Part shown: positions 25,446-35,462 of the stretch, piece by piece
How the letters are laid out: the number at the start of each line of letters is the position of its first letter
How positions within the stretch are numbered: the stretch's first letter is position 1
Origin: Formosa agariphila KMM 3901
Lineage (GTDB): Bacteria > Bacteroidota > Bacteroidia > Flavobacteriales > Flavobacteriaceae
NCBI RefSeq assembly: GCF_000723205.1
Contig: NZ_HG315671.1
Span: forward strand, 774,851-838,850
DNA length: 64,000 bases
Reading direction: 5' to 3'
The notes under the pieces: generated by a model
Told to the model about the DNA's origin: nothing
The model's database searches: none
The model's input: the letters and a program-made list of their open reading frames with translations, nothing else
Position numbers and translations under genes: made by a program

Positions 25446-27632
25446 ATGGCGATACTTAGATTTCATGCTTTAAAACAGACTTTAGATAGAACTCCTTTGT
25501 ACTTAGAGGAGAAGGAGAGACGGTCGAGTATTTTTGGTTCAAATGTATTTAATGAATCTACAATGCGTCAGTATCTAAATAAAACAGCCTTTGATGAAGT
25601 TATGGGAGCAATTTTAAAGGGGTCTAAAATAGACCGTTTAATCGCAGACCATATTTCTACAGGAATGAAAGAATGGGCAATTACTAAAGGTGTTACGCAT
25701 TATACACATTGGTTTCAGCCACTAACTGGTGCAACGGCAGAAAAACATGATGCCTTTTTTGAAACTATTGGAGGAGGTGCTGCTATAGAACGATTTGGTG
25801 GGGGAGAATTAGTGCAACAAGAGCCTGATGCTTCTAGTTTTCCAAACGGAGGAATTAGGAATATGTTCGAAGCTCGTGGGTATACAGCTTGGGACCCAAC
25901 ATCTCCTGCATTTATTTATGGAACAACCTTATGTATTCCAACAGTATTTGTATCGTATACAGGAGAAGCTTTAGATTATAAAACTCCGCTTTTAAGAGCA
26001 TTGCAGGCTGTAGACAGTGCAGCGGTAGCTGTGTGTAAGTATTTCGATAAGAATGTAAAAAAAGTAAATGCATCTTTAGGTTGGGAGCAGGAATATTTTT
26101 TAATAGATAAAGCTCTAGTGGCTTCTAGACCAGATATTGTTGCTACAGGACGTACATTATTAGGGCATTCTTCTGCTAAAGGACAGCAGTTAGAAGATCA
26201 TTATTTCGGAACGATTCCAAATCGAGCAATGTCTTTTATGCGTGATTTAGAACACGAATGTATGCTGTTAGGAATTCCGGTAAAAACACGTCATAACGAA
26301 GTGGCTCCAAATCAGTTTGAATTAGCTCCTATATATGAGGAGGCTAATTTAGCAGTAGACCATAATTCATTATTGATGGATTTAATGCATAAAACGGCAG
26401 AGCGTCATCATTTTAAAGTATTATTTCACGAAAAGCCTTTTGCTGGTGTTAATGGTTCTGGAAAACATAATAACTGGAGTTTAAGTACAGATACAGGTGT
26501 CAATTTGTTGGGGCCAGGGAAAACGCCAATGAGTAATTTGCAGTTTCTTACCTTTTTTATCAATACAATTAAAGCGGTTCACGATAATGAAGAATTACTT
26601 CGAGCTGTAATTGCATCTGCAAGTAATGATCACAGATTAGGGGCTAACGAAGCGCCTCCTGCTATTATTTCTGTTTTTATAGGCGAGCAATTAACAAAAG
26701 TTTTAACAGAGCTTAAAAACGTAACGAGTGGTAAATTATCACCAGAAGAGAAAACAGAGCTTAAGCTTAATGTTGTTGGAAAGATTCCTGAAATTATGTT
26801 AGATAATACAGATCGAAATAGAACATCGCCTTTTGCTTTTACAGGAAATAAATTCGAGTTTAGAGCTGTAGGGTCTAAAGCGAATTGTGCAAACCCGATG
26901 ACAGTTTTAAATTCTATTGTTGCAAAACAGCTTATTGAATTTAAAGACGAAGTAGATGTGCTTATCGATAAGAAAGATATGAAGAAAGACGATGCTATAT
27001 TTAATGTACTGCGTGAGTATATTAAAAAGTCTAAGAACATTCTTTTTGAAGGTAATGGGTACGGAGAAGCCTGGGAAGTTGAAGCTAAGAAACGTGGATT
27101 GAGTAATAATAAATCTACACCAGAGGCATTAAAAGTTAGAGTGTCTAAGAAGACTATAGATTTGTTTGATGGATTAGGTGTTATGAACAAGGTTGAGTCT
27201 GTAGCACGATATGAAATTGAAATGGAGGATTATATACATCGTATTCAAATTGAAAGTCGGGTGTTAGGAGATATTTCTAGAAGTCATATTGTACCTACAG
27301 CAGTGCGTTATCAAAATATTTTAATAGAGAACGTAAAAGGGTTAAAGGAAATTTATGGTACATCGTTTAAAACAGTTGCAAAAGAACAATTGGCACTAAT
27401 CGAAGATATTTCTAGTCATATAGAATCCATAAATTCTAAAGTCACTAAAATGATTGATGCTAGGCGTACTATTAATAAGGAAGAAGATATAGAAAAGAAA
27501 GCTTTAGATTATTCATATGTTATAAATCCAATGTTTGCAGATATACGCTACCATTGCGATAAATTAGAGTTATTGATAGATGATGAATTGTGGCCATTAA
27601 CAAAGTATAGAGAACTACTTTTTATTAAGTAG
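25446..27632 (+). CDS. glnN: glutamine synthetase, type III
   Basis: The 728-residue protein has the size of GSIII, the long dodecameric form common in Bacteroidota and cyanobacteria. Visible GSIII blocks are FGSNVFNESTMRQYL (near the start), HYTHWFQPLTG, GWEQEYFLID, RHNEVAPNQFELAPIYEEAN and GVNGSGKHNNWSLST. The last 150 residues are helical and specific to this type. It is cytoplasmic and is transcribed divergently from GSII. A hairpin with GC-rich arms follows the stop codon. Confidence 0.95.
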   Translation: MAILRFHALKQTLDRTPLYLEEKERRSSIFGSNVFNESTMRQYLNKTAFDEVMGAILKGSKIDRLIADHISTGMKEWAITKGVTHYTHWFQPLTGATAEKHDAFFETIGGGAAIERFGGGELVQQEPDASSFPNGGIRNMFEARGYTAWDPTSPAFIYGTTLCIPTVFVSYTGEALDYKTPLLRALQAVDSAAVAVCKYFDKNVKKVNASLGWEQEYFLIDKALVASRPDIVATGRTLLGHSSAKGQQLEDHYFGTIPNRAMSFMRDLEHECMLLGIPVKTRHNEVAPNQFELAPIYEEANLAVDHNSLLMDLMHKTAERHHFKVLFHEKPFAGVNGSGKHNNWSLSTDTGVNLLGPGKTPMSNLQFLTFFINTIKAVHDNEELLRAVIASASNDHRLGANEAPPAIISVFIGEQLTKVLTELKNVTSGKLSPEEKTELKLNVVGKIPEIMLDNTDRNRTSPFAFTGNKFEFRAVGSKANCANPMTVLNSIVAKQLIEFKDEVDVLIDKKDMKKDDAIFNVLREYIKKSKNILFEGNGYGEAWEVEAKKRGLSNNKSTPEALKVRVSKKTIDLFDGLGVMNKVESVARYEIEMEDYIHRIQIESRVLGDISRSHIVPTAVRYQNILIENVKGLKEIYGTSFKTVAKEQLALIEDISSHIESINSKVTKMIDARRTINKEEDIEKKALDYSYVINPMFADIRYHCDKLELLIDDELWPLTKYRELLFIK

Positions 27633-27654
27633 TATATACATTATATATAGTATA

Positions 27655-27688
27655 GAAAAAGCTGCCTGTTAAGGGTGGCTTTTTTAGT
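27655..27688 (+). terminator. probable terminator after the GSIII gene
   Basis: AAAAAGCTGCC and GGTGGCTTTTTT form an imperfect stem (with G-U pairs) that ends in a T run, 22 bp after the stop codon. Confidence 0.65.
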
Positions 27689-27954
27689 ATATCGGCCCTT
27701 ATGAAGCTTAATTTAAAAGGTGAACCTCCGTTTTTAGGTTCCGATATGTGTGGATTTTGATGATTTGGCAAAATTTATGGAAAGTAAAATCTTACAATTG
27801 GTGGTAGGGTTATGTAAGTAAGAATGCGTTTTGTCTGTCATAAATGTGCTTAATCGAAAACTTGTTATTCGGACGATAATTAGGGGTTCACACAAGAGTA
27901 GATTACATATAAAATCAATATCTTTACATCGCTATTAATCTATACAATTTAATT
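27689..27954. other. non-coding stretch before a small secreted-protein gene
   Basis: No open frame of note and no RNA motif was recognised. The last 50 bp contain TATCTTTA (27918-27925), which may be the -7 element of the next gene. Confidence 0.4.
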
Positions 27955-28110
27955 ATGAAACAGCTCGTTGTAAGTGTGCTGTTGCTCTTAGTTGCCACTT
28001 TGGTTTTTTCTCAAGCGGAAAGTGATTCGCAGGAAAAAAGTGCGGTAAATGAAACTATTATTGAGCAGCCAGCCCAGCCAGAAAATTCGCTAGCACACCT
28101 TTATAAATAA
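27955..28110 (+). CDS. small secreted hypothetical protein
   Basis: The 51-residue protein has a clear signal peptide (MKQLVVSVLLLLVATLVFSQ), after which about 31 polar residues rich in Glu, Gln and Ser remain (AESDSQEKSAVNETIIEQPA and a short end). Codon use is like its neighbours. It is too short for family assignment. A terminator follows, so it would be a monocistronic gene. Confidence 0.55.
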   Translation: MKQLVVSVLLLLVATLVFSQAESDSQEKSAVNETIIEQPAQPENSLAHLYK

Positions 28111-28147
28111 GAAGTGTCGCAAGTAGAAAATTAAGTAAAACAATTTA

Positions 28148-28194
28148 TAAATCTTCAATTGTCCTCTTAAAACGGATGTTTGAAGATTTTTTTT
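28148..28194 (+). terminator. intrinsic terminator
   Basis: AAATCTTCAA and TTGAAGATTT-type arms close over about 22 bases and are followed by a T-rich stretch. It lies between the small secreted-protein gene and the PurM-like gene. Confidence 0.6.
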
Positions 28195-28244
28195 ATGCCT
28201 CTTTTTTTCCTTTAAATTATCCCAAAAAACTAATTTACAATGCT

Positions 28245-28252
28245 TACTTTTG
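28245..28252 (+). promoter_or_regulatory. -7 promoter element of the PurM-like gene
   Basis: TACTTTTG fits TAnnTTTG exactly. It overlaps an in-frame upstream ATG at 28240 and so argues that translation starts at the ATG at 28279 instead. Confidence 0.6.
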
Positions 28253-28278
28253 TAAATCATTCTCAACAAAAAAATCAT

Positions 28279-29460
28279 ATGAGTCAAGAAGTCAGTAAGC
28301 GGTATGCGCAACGAGGAGTTTCAGCTTCAAAATCAGATGTTCATAACGCAATAAAGAATATTGATAAAGGATTGTTTCCTAAGGCATTTTGTAAAATTGT
28401 TCCAGATTACTTATCGCAAGATGAAGCGTATTGCTTAATTATGCATGCCGATGGTGCCGGGACTAAAAGTGCTTTGGCTTATATGTATTGGAAGGAAACT
28501 GGAGATGTTTCTGTTTGGAAAGGTATTGCTCAAGATGCGCTTATCATGAATATAGACGATTTGTTATGTGTGGGAGCTACAGATAACATCATGCTGTCTT
28601 CAACCATTGGTCGTAATAAAAATGTGATTACTGGAGAGGTCTTGTCGGCTATAATAAATGGTACCGAAGAATTAATCGAAGATTTAAAATCTTTTGGAGT
28701 TACTATTCATTCAACAGGTGGAGAAACTGCCGATGTTGGAGATCTGGTTAGAACTATTATAGTAGACTCTACGGTAACTGCACGTATGAAACGTGAAGAT
28801 GTTATAGATAATGCTAACATTAGAGAAGGAGACGTTATTGTTGGACTAGAATCTTTTGGTCAAGCAACTTACGAAAAGGAGTATAATGGAGGTATGGGTA
28901 GTAACGGATTGACATCGGCTAGACATGATGTGTTTCACAACTACTTAGCTGAAAAATTCCCTGAAAGTTTTGATGCTGCTGTGCCTAGCGATTTAGTGTA
29001 TTCTGGTCAGATGAAACTTACCGATAAGGTAGAAGGTTCTCCATTAGATGCAGGGAAGTTAGTGTTGTCACCAACGCGTACGTATGCGCCAATTATAAAA
29101 GCCATTTTATCGAAATATAATAAAGAGAATATTCATGGTATGGTTCACTGTTCTGGTGGCGCGCAAACTAAAATATTGCACTTTGTAAATCAATTTCATA
29201 TTATTAAAGATAATTTATTTCCAATTCCTCCGTTATTTAAATTGATTCAAGAACAATCGAAAACAGAGTGGAAGGAAATGTATCAAGTTTTTAACTGCGG
29301 ACATCGTATGGAACTTTATGTGTCTCCAGATGTAGCACAAGATATTATTGCCATTTCTAAATCTTTTAATGTAGATGCACAAATTATTGGTCGCGTAGAA
29401 GCTTCCGAAAAGAAACGTCTGTCTATTAAGAGTGAATTTGGATTGTTTGAGTATGAATAA
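28279..29460 (+). CDS. PurM-like AIR synthase-related protein (phosphoribosylformylglycinamidine cyclo-ligase family)
   Basis: The protein has 393 residues from MSQEVSKRYAQRGVS. Motifs include HADGAGTKSALAYMYW and IAQDALIMNIDDLLCVGA in the N-terminal ATP-binding half, and HSTGGETADVGD near residue 150. The C-terminal PurM domain has GMVHCSGGAQTKILHF. The family makes aminoimidazole ribotide in purine synthesis; this Bacteroidota version is longer than E. coli PurM (345 residues) and divergent, so the exact reaction is inferred. An upstream in-frame ATG at 28240 is rejected because the promoter box overlaps it. Confidence 0.8.
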   Translation: MSQEVSKRYAQRGVSASKSDVHNAIKNIDKGLFPKAFCKIVPDYLSQDEAYCLIMHADGAGTKSALAYMYWKETGDVSVWKGIAQDALIMNIDDLLCVGATDNIMLSSTIGRNKNVITGEVLSAIINGTEELIEDLKSFGVTIHSTGGETADVGDLVRTIIVDSTVTARMKREDVIDNANIREGDVIVGLESFGQATYEKEYNGGMGSNGLTSARHDVFHNYLAEKFPESFDAAVPSDLVYSGQMKLTDKVEGSPLDAGKLVLSPTRTYAPIIKAILSKYNKENIHGMVHCSGGAQTKILHFVNQFHIIKDNLFPIPPLFKLIQEQSKTEWKEMYQVFNCGHRMELYVSPDVAQDIIAISKSFNVDAQIIGRVEASEKKRLSIKSEFGLFEYE

Positions 29461-29504
29461 TAAATAGAAGTTTTTTTTGAAATTAGGTTAGAGATTAGAC
29501 TAGT

Positions 29505-30470
29505 ATGAAATATAATATTTTTTTTCTGTTGTGCTTTATTGTTCAATTTTCTATTGCACAACCTGATTCCTTATATATAAAGAAAAAAAATATTGTAGTA
29601 GAACCTACACCTAAGTGGGAAAACAAGAACAAAGGAGGTATCGATTTAAACGAAGTTGCTTTCGTGAATTGGAGTTCTGGGGGTAGTAATTCTATTTCTG
29701 CTATTTTAAGTGTTAAATCAACTTTAGATTATACGTATCGTGATTTTGTGTGGAGTAGTAGTATTAACTCACGTTATGGTATTAACCAGCAAGAGAGTCA
29801 GCCTTTAAAGAAAACAGACGACTTATTCGAGTTAAATTCATCTTTAGGATATAGGCGGTCTAAAAATTCTAAATGGTACTATTCTGCACGTTTAAATTTT
29901 AAAACACAATTTGCTAACGGATATTCTTATCCCGATACTTCTAACCCGATTTCTAAATTTATGGCTCCAGGTTATATGTTTTTTGGGGGAGGTATGGAAT
30001 ACGGTAAGGATATTAAACGCTTATCGCTATATGTGTCTCCTTTAACTTTTAAGTCTACGTTTGTACTTGATGAAAATCTGGCAAATGCCGGAGCTTTTGG
30101 TGTTAGTCCTGCAATTTATGATGACGAAGGTAATGTATTGGTGCCTGGAGAAAAGGTAAGAGAGGAACTAGGGATATTGGTAACCAATTATTACGAATTG
30201 GATGTGGCTAAAAACGTCTCGTTAAAAAGTACAGCCAATTTTTATACCGACTATTTAAATAGTTTTGGAAACATTGATGTCGATTGGGAAGTCCTTGTCG
30301 ATTTTAAAGTGAATAACTTTATAAAAGCATCTTTAGGTTCTCAGCTTAAATATGATAACGATGTTAAGACTGTAGTTGTTATAGATGAAGACGCCGACGA
30401 GTACGCACAGGGCGGTGCTAAAGTACAATGGAGACAGCTTTTAGGTGTTGGTTTTGTTGTTGATTTCTGA
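29505..30470 (+). CDS. DUF3078 outer-membrane beta-barrel protein
   Basis: The 321-residue protein has a signal peptide (ends near FSIAQ) and then alternating hydrophobic strands typical of an outer-membrane barrel. The block GGIDLNEVAFVNWSSGGSNS (about 44-63) is the mark of DUF3078. The last residues (LLGVGFVVDF) form a terminal strand ending in Phe, as needed for barrel insertion. It lies 44 bp after the PurM-like gene and may be co-transcribed with it. The function is unknown. Confidence 0.82.
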   Translation: MKYNIFFLLCFIVQFSIAQPDSLYIKKKNIVVEPTPKWENKNKGGIDLNEVAFVNWSSGGSNSISAILSVKSTLDYTYRDFVWSSSINSRYGINQQESQPLKKTDDLFELNSSLGYRRSKNSKWYYSARLNFKTQFANGYSYPDTSNPISKFMAPGYMFFGGGMEYGKDIKRLSLYVSPLTFKSTFVLDENLANAGAFGVSPAIYDDEGNVLVPGEKVREELGILVTNYYELDVAKNVSLKSTANFYTDYLNSFGNIDVDWEVLVDFKVNNFIKASLGSQLKYDNDVKTVVVIDEDADEYAQGGAKVQWRQLLGVGFVVDF

Positions 30471-30502
30471 TTATAAGTCATTTATAAAATTATTTTTATT
30501 TG

Positions 30503-30531
30503 TTAACTTTTTATTGTTGATAAAAAGTTAA
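30503..30531. other. perfect 12-bp hairpin in the intergenic region
   Basis: TTAACTTTTTAT and its complement flank a TGTTG loop, 33 bp after the DUF3078 stop. There is no T run after it, so it may be a weak terminator or an RNA-stabilising stem. Confidence 0.4.
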
Positions 30532-30611
30532 GTGCTTGATAGTTAATTTTTTAAGATTTATTGTTGAAAACTTTTAAATTTTTATTTTGCAATTTGTGTT
30601 GAATTCTTGTC

Positions 30612-30619
30612 TATATTTG
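30612..30619 (+). promoter_or_regulatory. -7 promoter element of the ribonucleotide reductase gene
   Basis: TATATTTG (perfect consensus) lies 43 bp before the ATG, with a TTG at about 30598 as the -33 element. No cobalamin riboswitch was recognised in the short leader. Confidence 0.65.
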
Positions 30620-30662
30620 TGGTCTGAAAATTATTTTAGTAATCACAAAAATCTCCAAGACA

Positions 30663-33218
30663 ATGAATGTAGATTCTTTACCTATTCAACGAAAAACCTA
30701 TACACAAGATGAAGCTTTCGAAGCGGCTTTAAAATACTTTAAAGGCGACGATTTAGCGGCAAGGGTTTGGTTAAACAAATACGCTCTTAAAGATTCCGAT
30801 GGGAATATATACGAGTTAACGCCAAACGATATGCATCGTAGAATAGCGAAAGAGATTGCTAGAATAGAAGTTCGTTATCCAAATCCATTATCTGAAGAAG
30901 AAATTTTCGATTTAATTAAAGATTTCAAATATATCGTTCCTCAAGGAAGTCCAATGGCAGGAATTGGTAACCCGTTTCAAATTGCATCACTTTCAAATTG
31001 TTTTGTAATAGGAAATAGTGGTGATTCAGATTCTTATGGAGGAATCATGAAAATCGACCAAGAACAAGTACAATTAATGAAACGTCGTGGAGGTGTAGGT
31101 CACGATTTATCTCATATTCGTCCAAAAGGTTCTCCGGTAAAAAATTCAGCATTAACATCTACGGGTATTGTACCGTTTATGGAGCGTTACTCAAATTCTA
31201 CTAGAGAAGTTGCTCAAGATGGACGTCGTGGTGCATTAATGTTGTCGGTATCTGTAAATCATCCAGATTCAGAAGATTTTATAGATGCTAAATTAGAGCA
31301 AGGTAAAGTAACAGGAGCAAATGTATCTGTACGTATAGATGATGAGTTTATGAAAGCTGTTAAATTAAACGGTGAATACACTCAGAAATATCCAATTTTC
31401 AGCGATAATCCAAAATTCACAAAAACAATTCAAGCAGATGGTATTTGGAAAAAAATTGTCCATAATGCATGGAAATCTGCAGAACCAGGAATATTATTTT
31501 GGGATACTATAATTAATGAATCTGTGCCAGATTGTTATTCTGATTTCGGATACAAAACCGTTTCAACTAACCCTTGTGGTGAGATTCCATTATGTCCTTA
31601 TGATTCTTGTCGTTTACTAGCAATCAACTTATTTTCGTACGTAGATAAACCTTTTACAAAGGATGCGTCTTTTAATTTCGAAAAGTTTAGTAAACATATT
31701 GCCGTTGCGCAACGTATTATGGATGACATTATCGATTTAGAATTAGAAAAAATCGATGGTATTTTAGCTAAGATTGCTGCAGATCCAGAATTAGATGTTG
31801 TAAAAGCAACAGAAAAACAACTTTGGGAAAATATTAAACATAAAGCAGAAGAAGGGCGAAGAACTGGTATTGGTATCACTGCTGAAGGTGATATGTTAGC
31901 AGCGCTAGGTATTCGTTATGGAAGTAAGGAAGGAAATGCTTTTTCTGTTGAAGTTCATAAAAAATTAGCAATTGAAGCCTATAGAGCTTCTGTGTATACA
32001 GCAAAAGATCGTGGGGCATTTGGTGTCTACGATTCAGAATTAGAAAAAAATAATCCATTTATTCAACGCTTAAAAGAAGCCGATAGTAAATTGTATTACG
32101 ACATGTTAGAGTACGGTCGTCGTAACATTGCTTTATTAACAATTGCGCCAACAGGAACAACAAGTTTAATGACGCAAACAAGTTCTGGAATCGAGCCTGT
32201 GTTTATGCCGGTTTACAAACGTAGACGTAAAGTAAATCCGAACGATAAAAATGTACGTGTAGATTTCGTAGATGAGGTTGGAGATTCGTGGGAAGAATAT
32301 GTTGTATTCCACCACCGTTTTAAAGAATGGATGGAAGTAAACGGCTTAGATTTATCTAAAAACTATTCACAAGAAGAAATTGATGCATTAATTAAAAAAT
32401 CGCCTTACTACAAAGCAACATCAAACGATGTCGATTGGTTAAGTAAAGTGTCTATGCAAGGTGCTGTTCAGAAATGGGTAGATCATTCAATTAGTGTAAC
32501 TATTAATTTACCAAACGATGTTTCTGAAGATTTAGTAGGTCAGTTATATTTAAAAGCTTGGGAAGTTGGTTGTAAAGGTGTTACCGTATATCGTGATGGA
32601 TCTCGTGCTGGAGTTTTAATTTCTAACGACGAGAAGAAAGAGGAAGAAAACATTGACATGTTAACTACTTTTCCTACAAAACGACCTCATACACTAGAAG
32701 CCGATGTAGTACGTTTTCAGAATAATAAAGAAAAATGGATTGCCTTTATTGGTTTAATAGACGATAAGCCTTACGAAGTTTTTACAGGTTTAACAGACGA
32801 TGAAGATGGAATATTAATTCCGCGTTGGGTAAATGAAGGATTAATTATTAAAAATAAAAATGAAGACGGGACAACACGTTACGATTTTCAATATCAAAAT
32901 AAAAGAGGGTACAAAACCACTATCGAAGGCTTGTCTCATAAATTCAACCCTGAGTTCTGGAATTACGCAAAATTAATTTCTAGTACATTACGTCATGGTA
33001 TGCCAATCGATAAAATTGTAGACTTAATTAACAGTTTACAATTAGATAGCGAATCTATTAATACTTGGAAAAATGGTGTTGTAAGAGCGTTAAAACGTTT
33101 CGTAGCCGATGGTACACATGCTAAAGGACAAACGTGTAGTAACTGTGATTCTGAAAATTTAATTTATCAAGAAGGTTGTCTTACTTGTAAAGATTGTGGG
33201 TCTTCTAAATGTGGTTAA
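30663..33218 (+). CDS. class II (adenosylcobalamin-dependent) ribonucleotide reductase
   Basis: The enzyme reduces ribonucleoside diphosphates to deoxyribonucleotides with adenosylcobalamin as radical source. The 851-residue chain has PMAGIGNPFQIASLSNCFVI (active-site Cys), NPCGEIPLCPYDSCRL (radical-transfer Cys and NxCxE motif), the loop IAPTGTTSLM and a C-terminal zinc-ribbon-like tail with CSNC ... CLTCKDCGSSKCG that carries redox cysteines. It appears to be a single gene and is one of three B12-related genes in this part of the window. Confidence 0.92.
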   Translation: MNVDSLPIQRKTYTQDEAFEAALKYFKGDDLAARVWLNKYALKDSDGNIYELTPNDMHRRIAKEIARIEVRYPNPLSEEEIFDLIKDFKYIVPQGSPMAGIGNPFQIASLSNCFVIGNSGDSDSYGGIMKIDQEQVQLMKRRGGVGHDLSHIRPKGSPVKNSALTSTGIVPFMERYSNSTREVAQDGRRGALMLSVSVNHPDSEDFIDAKLEQGKVTGANVSVRIDDEFMKAVKLNGEYTQKYPIFSDNPKFTKTIQADGIWKKIVHNAWKSAEPGILFWDTIINESVPDCYSDFGYKTVSTNPCGEIPLCPYDSCRLLAINLFSYVDKPFTKDASFNFEKFSKHIAVAQRIMDDIIDLELEKIDGILAKIAADPELDVVKATEKQLWENIKHKAEEGRRTGIGITAEGDMLAALGIRYGSKEGNAFSVEVHKKLAIEAYRASVYTAKDRGAFGVYDSELEKNNPFIQRLKEADSKLYYDMLEYGRRNIALLTIAPTGTTSLMTQTSSGIEPVFMPVYKRRRKVNPNDKNVRVDFVDEVGDSWEEYVVFHHRFKEWMEVNGLDLSKNYSQEEIDALIKKSPYYKATSNDVDWLSKVSMQGAVQKWVDHSISVTINLPNDVSEDLVGQLYLKAWEVGCKGVTVYRDGSRAGVLISNDEKKEEENIDMLTTFPTKRPHTLEADVVRFQNNKEKWIAFIGLIDDKPYEVFTGLTDDEDGILIPRWVNEGLIIKNKNEDGTTRYDFQYQNKRGYKTTIEGLSHKFNPEFWNYAKLISSTLRHGMPIDKIVDLINSLQLDSESINTWKNGVVRALKRFVADGTHAKGQTCSNCDSENLIYQEGCLTCKDCGSSKCG

Positions 33219-33247
33219 GATGTAATTTAACTAAACAATATTAGTAT

Positions 33248-33279
33248 AAAAAGCGAGGTTTGTCCTCGCTTTTTTTATG
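33248..33279 (+). terminator. intrinsic terminator of the ribonucleotide reductase gene
   Basis: An 11-bp stem (AAAAAGCGAGG and its complement) with a TTTGT loop and a T run lies 30 bp after the stop codon. Confidence 0.9.
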
Positions 33280-33453
33280 GATAAAACTTAAACTTTATAG
33301 GTAATTCATGTCAATTCAAACTCTTATAATTTTAGGTAGATGCAGAAAAAGGAGTGTTTTAATTGGCGCTTTAAATCTCAATAAAAAAGAATTTTTAAAT
33401 TTCAACATCAAATTATGTCTTTAATATTGATATGGAGTATTCATAAATTATCG

Positions 33454-33461
33454 TATTTTTG
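33454..33461 (+). promoter_or_regulatory. -7 promoter element of prfA
   Basis: TATTTTTG matches TAnnTTTG and lies 21 bp before the prfA start codon. Confidence 0.6.
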
Positions 33462-33482
33462 CACCACAATTTAATAAGGTAG

Positions 33483-34559
33483 ATGTTAGACAAGTTACAA
33501 ATAGTAAAACAACGTTTTGATGAGGTTAGTGATTTAATCATTCAGCCAGATATTATTACAGATCAAAAGCGTTATGTACAGTTAAATAAGGAATATAAAG
33601 ACTTAAGAGGATTAATGGATAAGCGTGAGGAGTACATTGCCTTAACGGAAAACATTAAAGAATCTGAAGAAATTATTGCGGATGGGAGTGATGCAGAAAT
33701 GGTTGATATGGCCAAAATGCAATATGATGAAGCTAAATCTCGCATACCTGAATTGGAAGAAGAAATAAAAGTAATGCTTATTCCTAAAGATCCAGAAGAT
33801 ACTAAGAATGCTGTAGTAGAATTACGTGCCGGAACTGGTGGTGATGAAGCGAGTATTTTTGCTGGAGATTTATTTAGAATGTATACTAAATACTGTGAAG
33901 GTAGAGGTTGGAAAGTAGATACAGTAGATTATAGTGAAGGAACAAACGGTGGATTTAAAGAAATTCAGTTTGAAGTTTCAGGTGAAGATGTATATGGTAC
34001 TTTAAAGTTTGAAGCCGGTGTACACCGTGTTCAGCGTGTACCACAAACAGAAACTCAAGGGCGTGTACATACAAGTGCGGCTACAGTAATGGTATTCCCA
34101 GAAGCAGAAGAGTTTGATATTGAAATTAATCCGAAAGAAGTAAGAGTCGATTTTTTCTGTTCTTCAGGTCCAGGAGGTCAATCGGTAAACACAACATATT
34201 CGGCAGTGCGTTTAACACACATACCAACAGGATTAGTGGCGCAATGTCAAGATCAGAAGTCTCAACATAAAAATAAAGAAAAAGCATTTAAAGTATTACG
34301 TTCGCGTTTATACGAAATGGAATTGGCGAAAAAGAATGCTGCCGATGCCGAAAAACGTGGTACTATGGTTACTTCTGGAGATAGAAGTGCTAAAATTAGA
34401 ACCTACAATTATTCGCAAGGTCGTGTAACCGATCATAGAATTGGATTAACACTTTACGATCTTGGAAATATTGTAAATGGAGATATTCAGAAAATAATAG
34501 ATGAATTACAATTGGCTGAAAACACTGAAAAGTTAAAAGCTAACGACGATGTAATCTAA
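33483..34559 (+). CDS. prfA: peptide chain release factor 1
   Basis: Release factor 1 ends translation at UAA and UAG. The 358-residue protein has the usual N-terminal helical domain, [18 protein letters not shown], and the class-defining GGQ loop in [20 protein letters not shown]. The stop-codon recognition segment is represented by [18 protein letters not shown]. The ATG fits the family length. A short terminator follows, but pyrF starts only 78 bp downstream. Confidence 0.95.
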   Translation: MLDKLQIVKQRFDEVSDLIIQPDIITDQKRYVQLNKEYKDLRGLMDKREEYIALTENIKESEEIIADGSDAEMVDMAKMQYDEAKSRIPELEEEIKVMLIPKDPEDTKNAVVELRAGTGGDEASIFAGDLFRMYTKYCEGRGWKVDTVDYSEGTNGGFKEIQFEVSGEDVYGTLKFEAGVHRVQRVPQTETQGRVHTSAATVMVFPEAEEFDIEINPKEVRVDFFCSSGPGGQSVNTTYSAVRLTHIPTGLVAQCQDQKSQHKNKEKAFKVLRSRLYEMELAKKNAADAEKRGTMVTSGDRSAKIRTYNYSQGRVTDHRIGLTLYDLGNIVNGDIQKIIDELQLAENTEKLKANDDVI

Positions 34560-34565
34560 ACTTTT

Positions 34566-34592
34566 AGCCTCTTCTTTTAGAGGCTTTTTTTA
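34566..34592 (+). terminator. intrinsic terminator of prfA
   Basis: A short stem AGCCTCT/AGAGGCT with a six-base loop is followed by seven T residues. Confidence 0.75.
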
Positions 34593-34637
34593 TATTAAAT
34601 TGCAATTTAAGCATTTCAAAATTTAAAGTATTTAAAC

Positions 34638-35456
34638 GTGACTACACAAGAACTTATAGAGCAAATCCGATTAAAAAAATCATTTTTAACTATTGGATTA
34701 GATGTCGATTTAAATAAAATTCCAAAGCATTTATTAGAAACAGAAGATCCCATCTTCGAGTTTAATAAAGCGATTATAGATGCAACACATCATTTATGTG
34801 TGGCTTATAAACCGAACACTGCTTTTTACGAAGCTTATGGTTTAAAAGGGTGGAAAGCTTTAGAGAAAACGATAACCTATTTAAACGAAAATCACCCGGA
34901 AATATTTACTATTGCCGATGCAAAACGTGGCGATATTGGGAATACAAGCAGCATGTATGCTAAAGCTTTTCTTGAAGATCTAGCATTCGACAGTGTTACT
35001 GTTGCACCTTATATGGGGAAAGATTCTGTAGAACCATTTTTAGCGTTTAAAGATAAACATACCATTCTTTTAGCATTAACGTCTAATCAAGGTGCTTTCG
35101 ATTTTCAAACGAAAACCATTGATGGGAAAGAAGTGTATAAACAAGTTTTAGAAACCTCTAAAACATGGGAGAACTCAGAAAACTTAATGTATGTTGTTGG
35201 TGCTACTAAAGCAGAATTCTTAACAGATATAAGAAAAATTATTCCAGAGAGTTTTTTATTAGTTCCTGGTGTAGGTGCTCAAGGTGGAAGTTTACAAGAG
35301 GTCTGTAAATACGGTATGACCGATACTATTGGCTTATTAATAAATTCATCTCGCGGCATTATTTATGCATCTAACGGAGCCGATTTTGCAGAAGCAGCTG
35401 CTAAAAGTGCAAAGTGCTTACAGCAAGATATGGAAGTAATTTTAAACGCAAACTAG
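34638..35456 (+). CDS. pyrF: orotidine 5'-phosphate decarboxylase
   Basis: The enzyme converts OMP to UMP, the last step of pyrimidine synthesis. Its 272 residues fit the longer group of PyrF. The catalytic tetrad is visible as [12 protein letters not shown] (DxKxxD, about 94-105), with [10 protein letters not shown] near the N-terminus. Translation starts at GTG in the context TTAAACGTG, the same context as the next gene. The two genes are separated by 6 bp and are probably co-transcribed. Confidence 0.94.
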   Translation: MTTQELIEQIRLKKSFLTIGLDVDLNKIPKHLLETEDPIFEFNKAIIDATHHLCVAYKPNTAFYEAYGLKGWKALEKTITYLNENHPEIFTIADAKRGDIGNTSSMYAKAFLEDLAFDSVTVAPYMGKDSVEPFLAFKDKHTILLALTSNQGAFDFQTKTIDGKEVYKQVLETSKTWENSENLMYVVGATKAEFLTDIRKIIPESFLLVPGVGAQGGSLQEVCKYGMTDTIGLLINSSRGIIYASNGADFAEAAAKSAKCLQQDMEVILNAN

Positions 35457-35462
35457 TTAAAC

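Noticed and set aside
28240..28278. Upstream extension of the PurM-like protein
   Set aside because: The upstream ATG overlaps a perfect promoter -7 box and the added residues are not family-like.
30471..30662. Cobalamin riboswitch before the class II ribonucleotide reductase
   Set aside because: No B12-box-like or G/C-rich junction motifs were found, and the promoter lies only 43 bp before the start.
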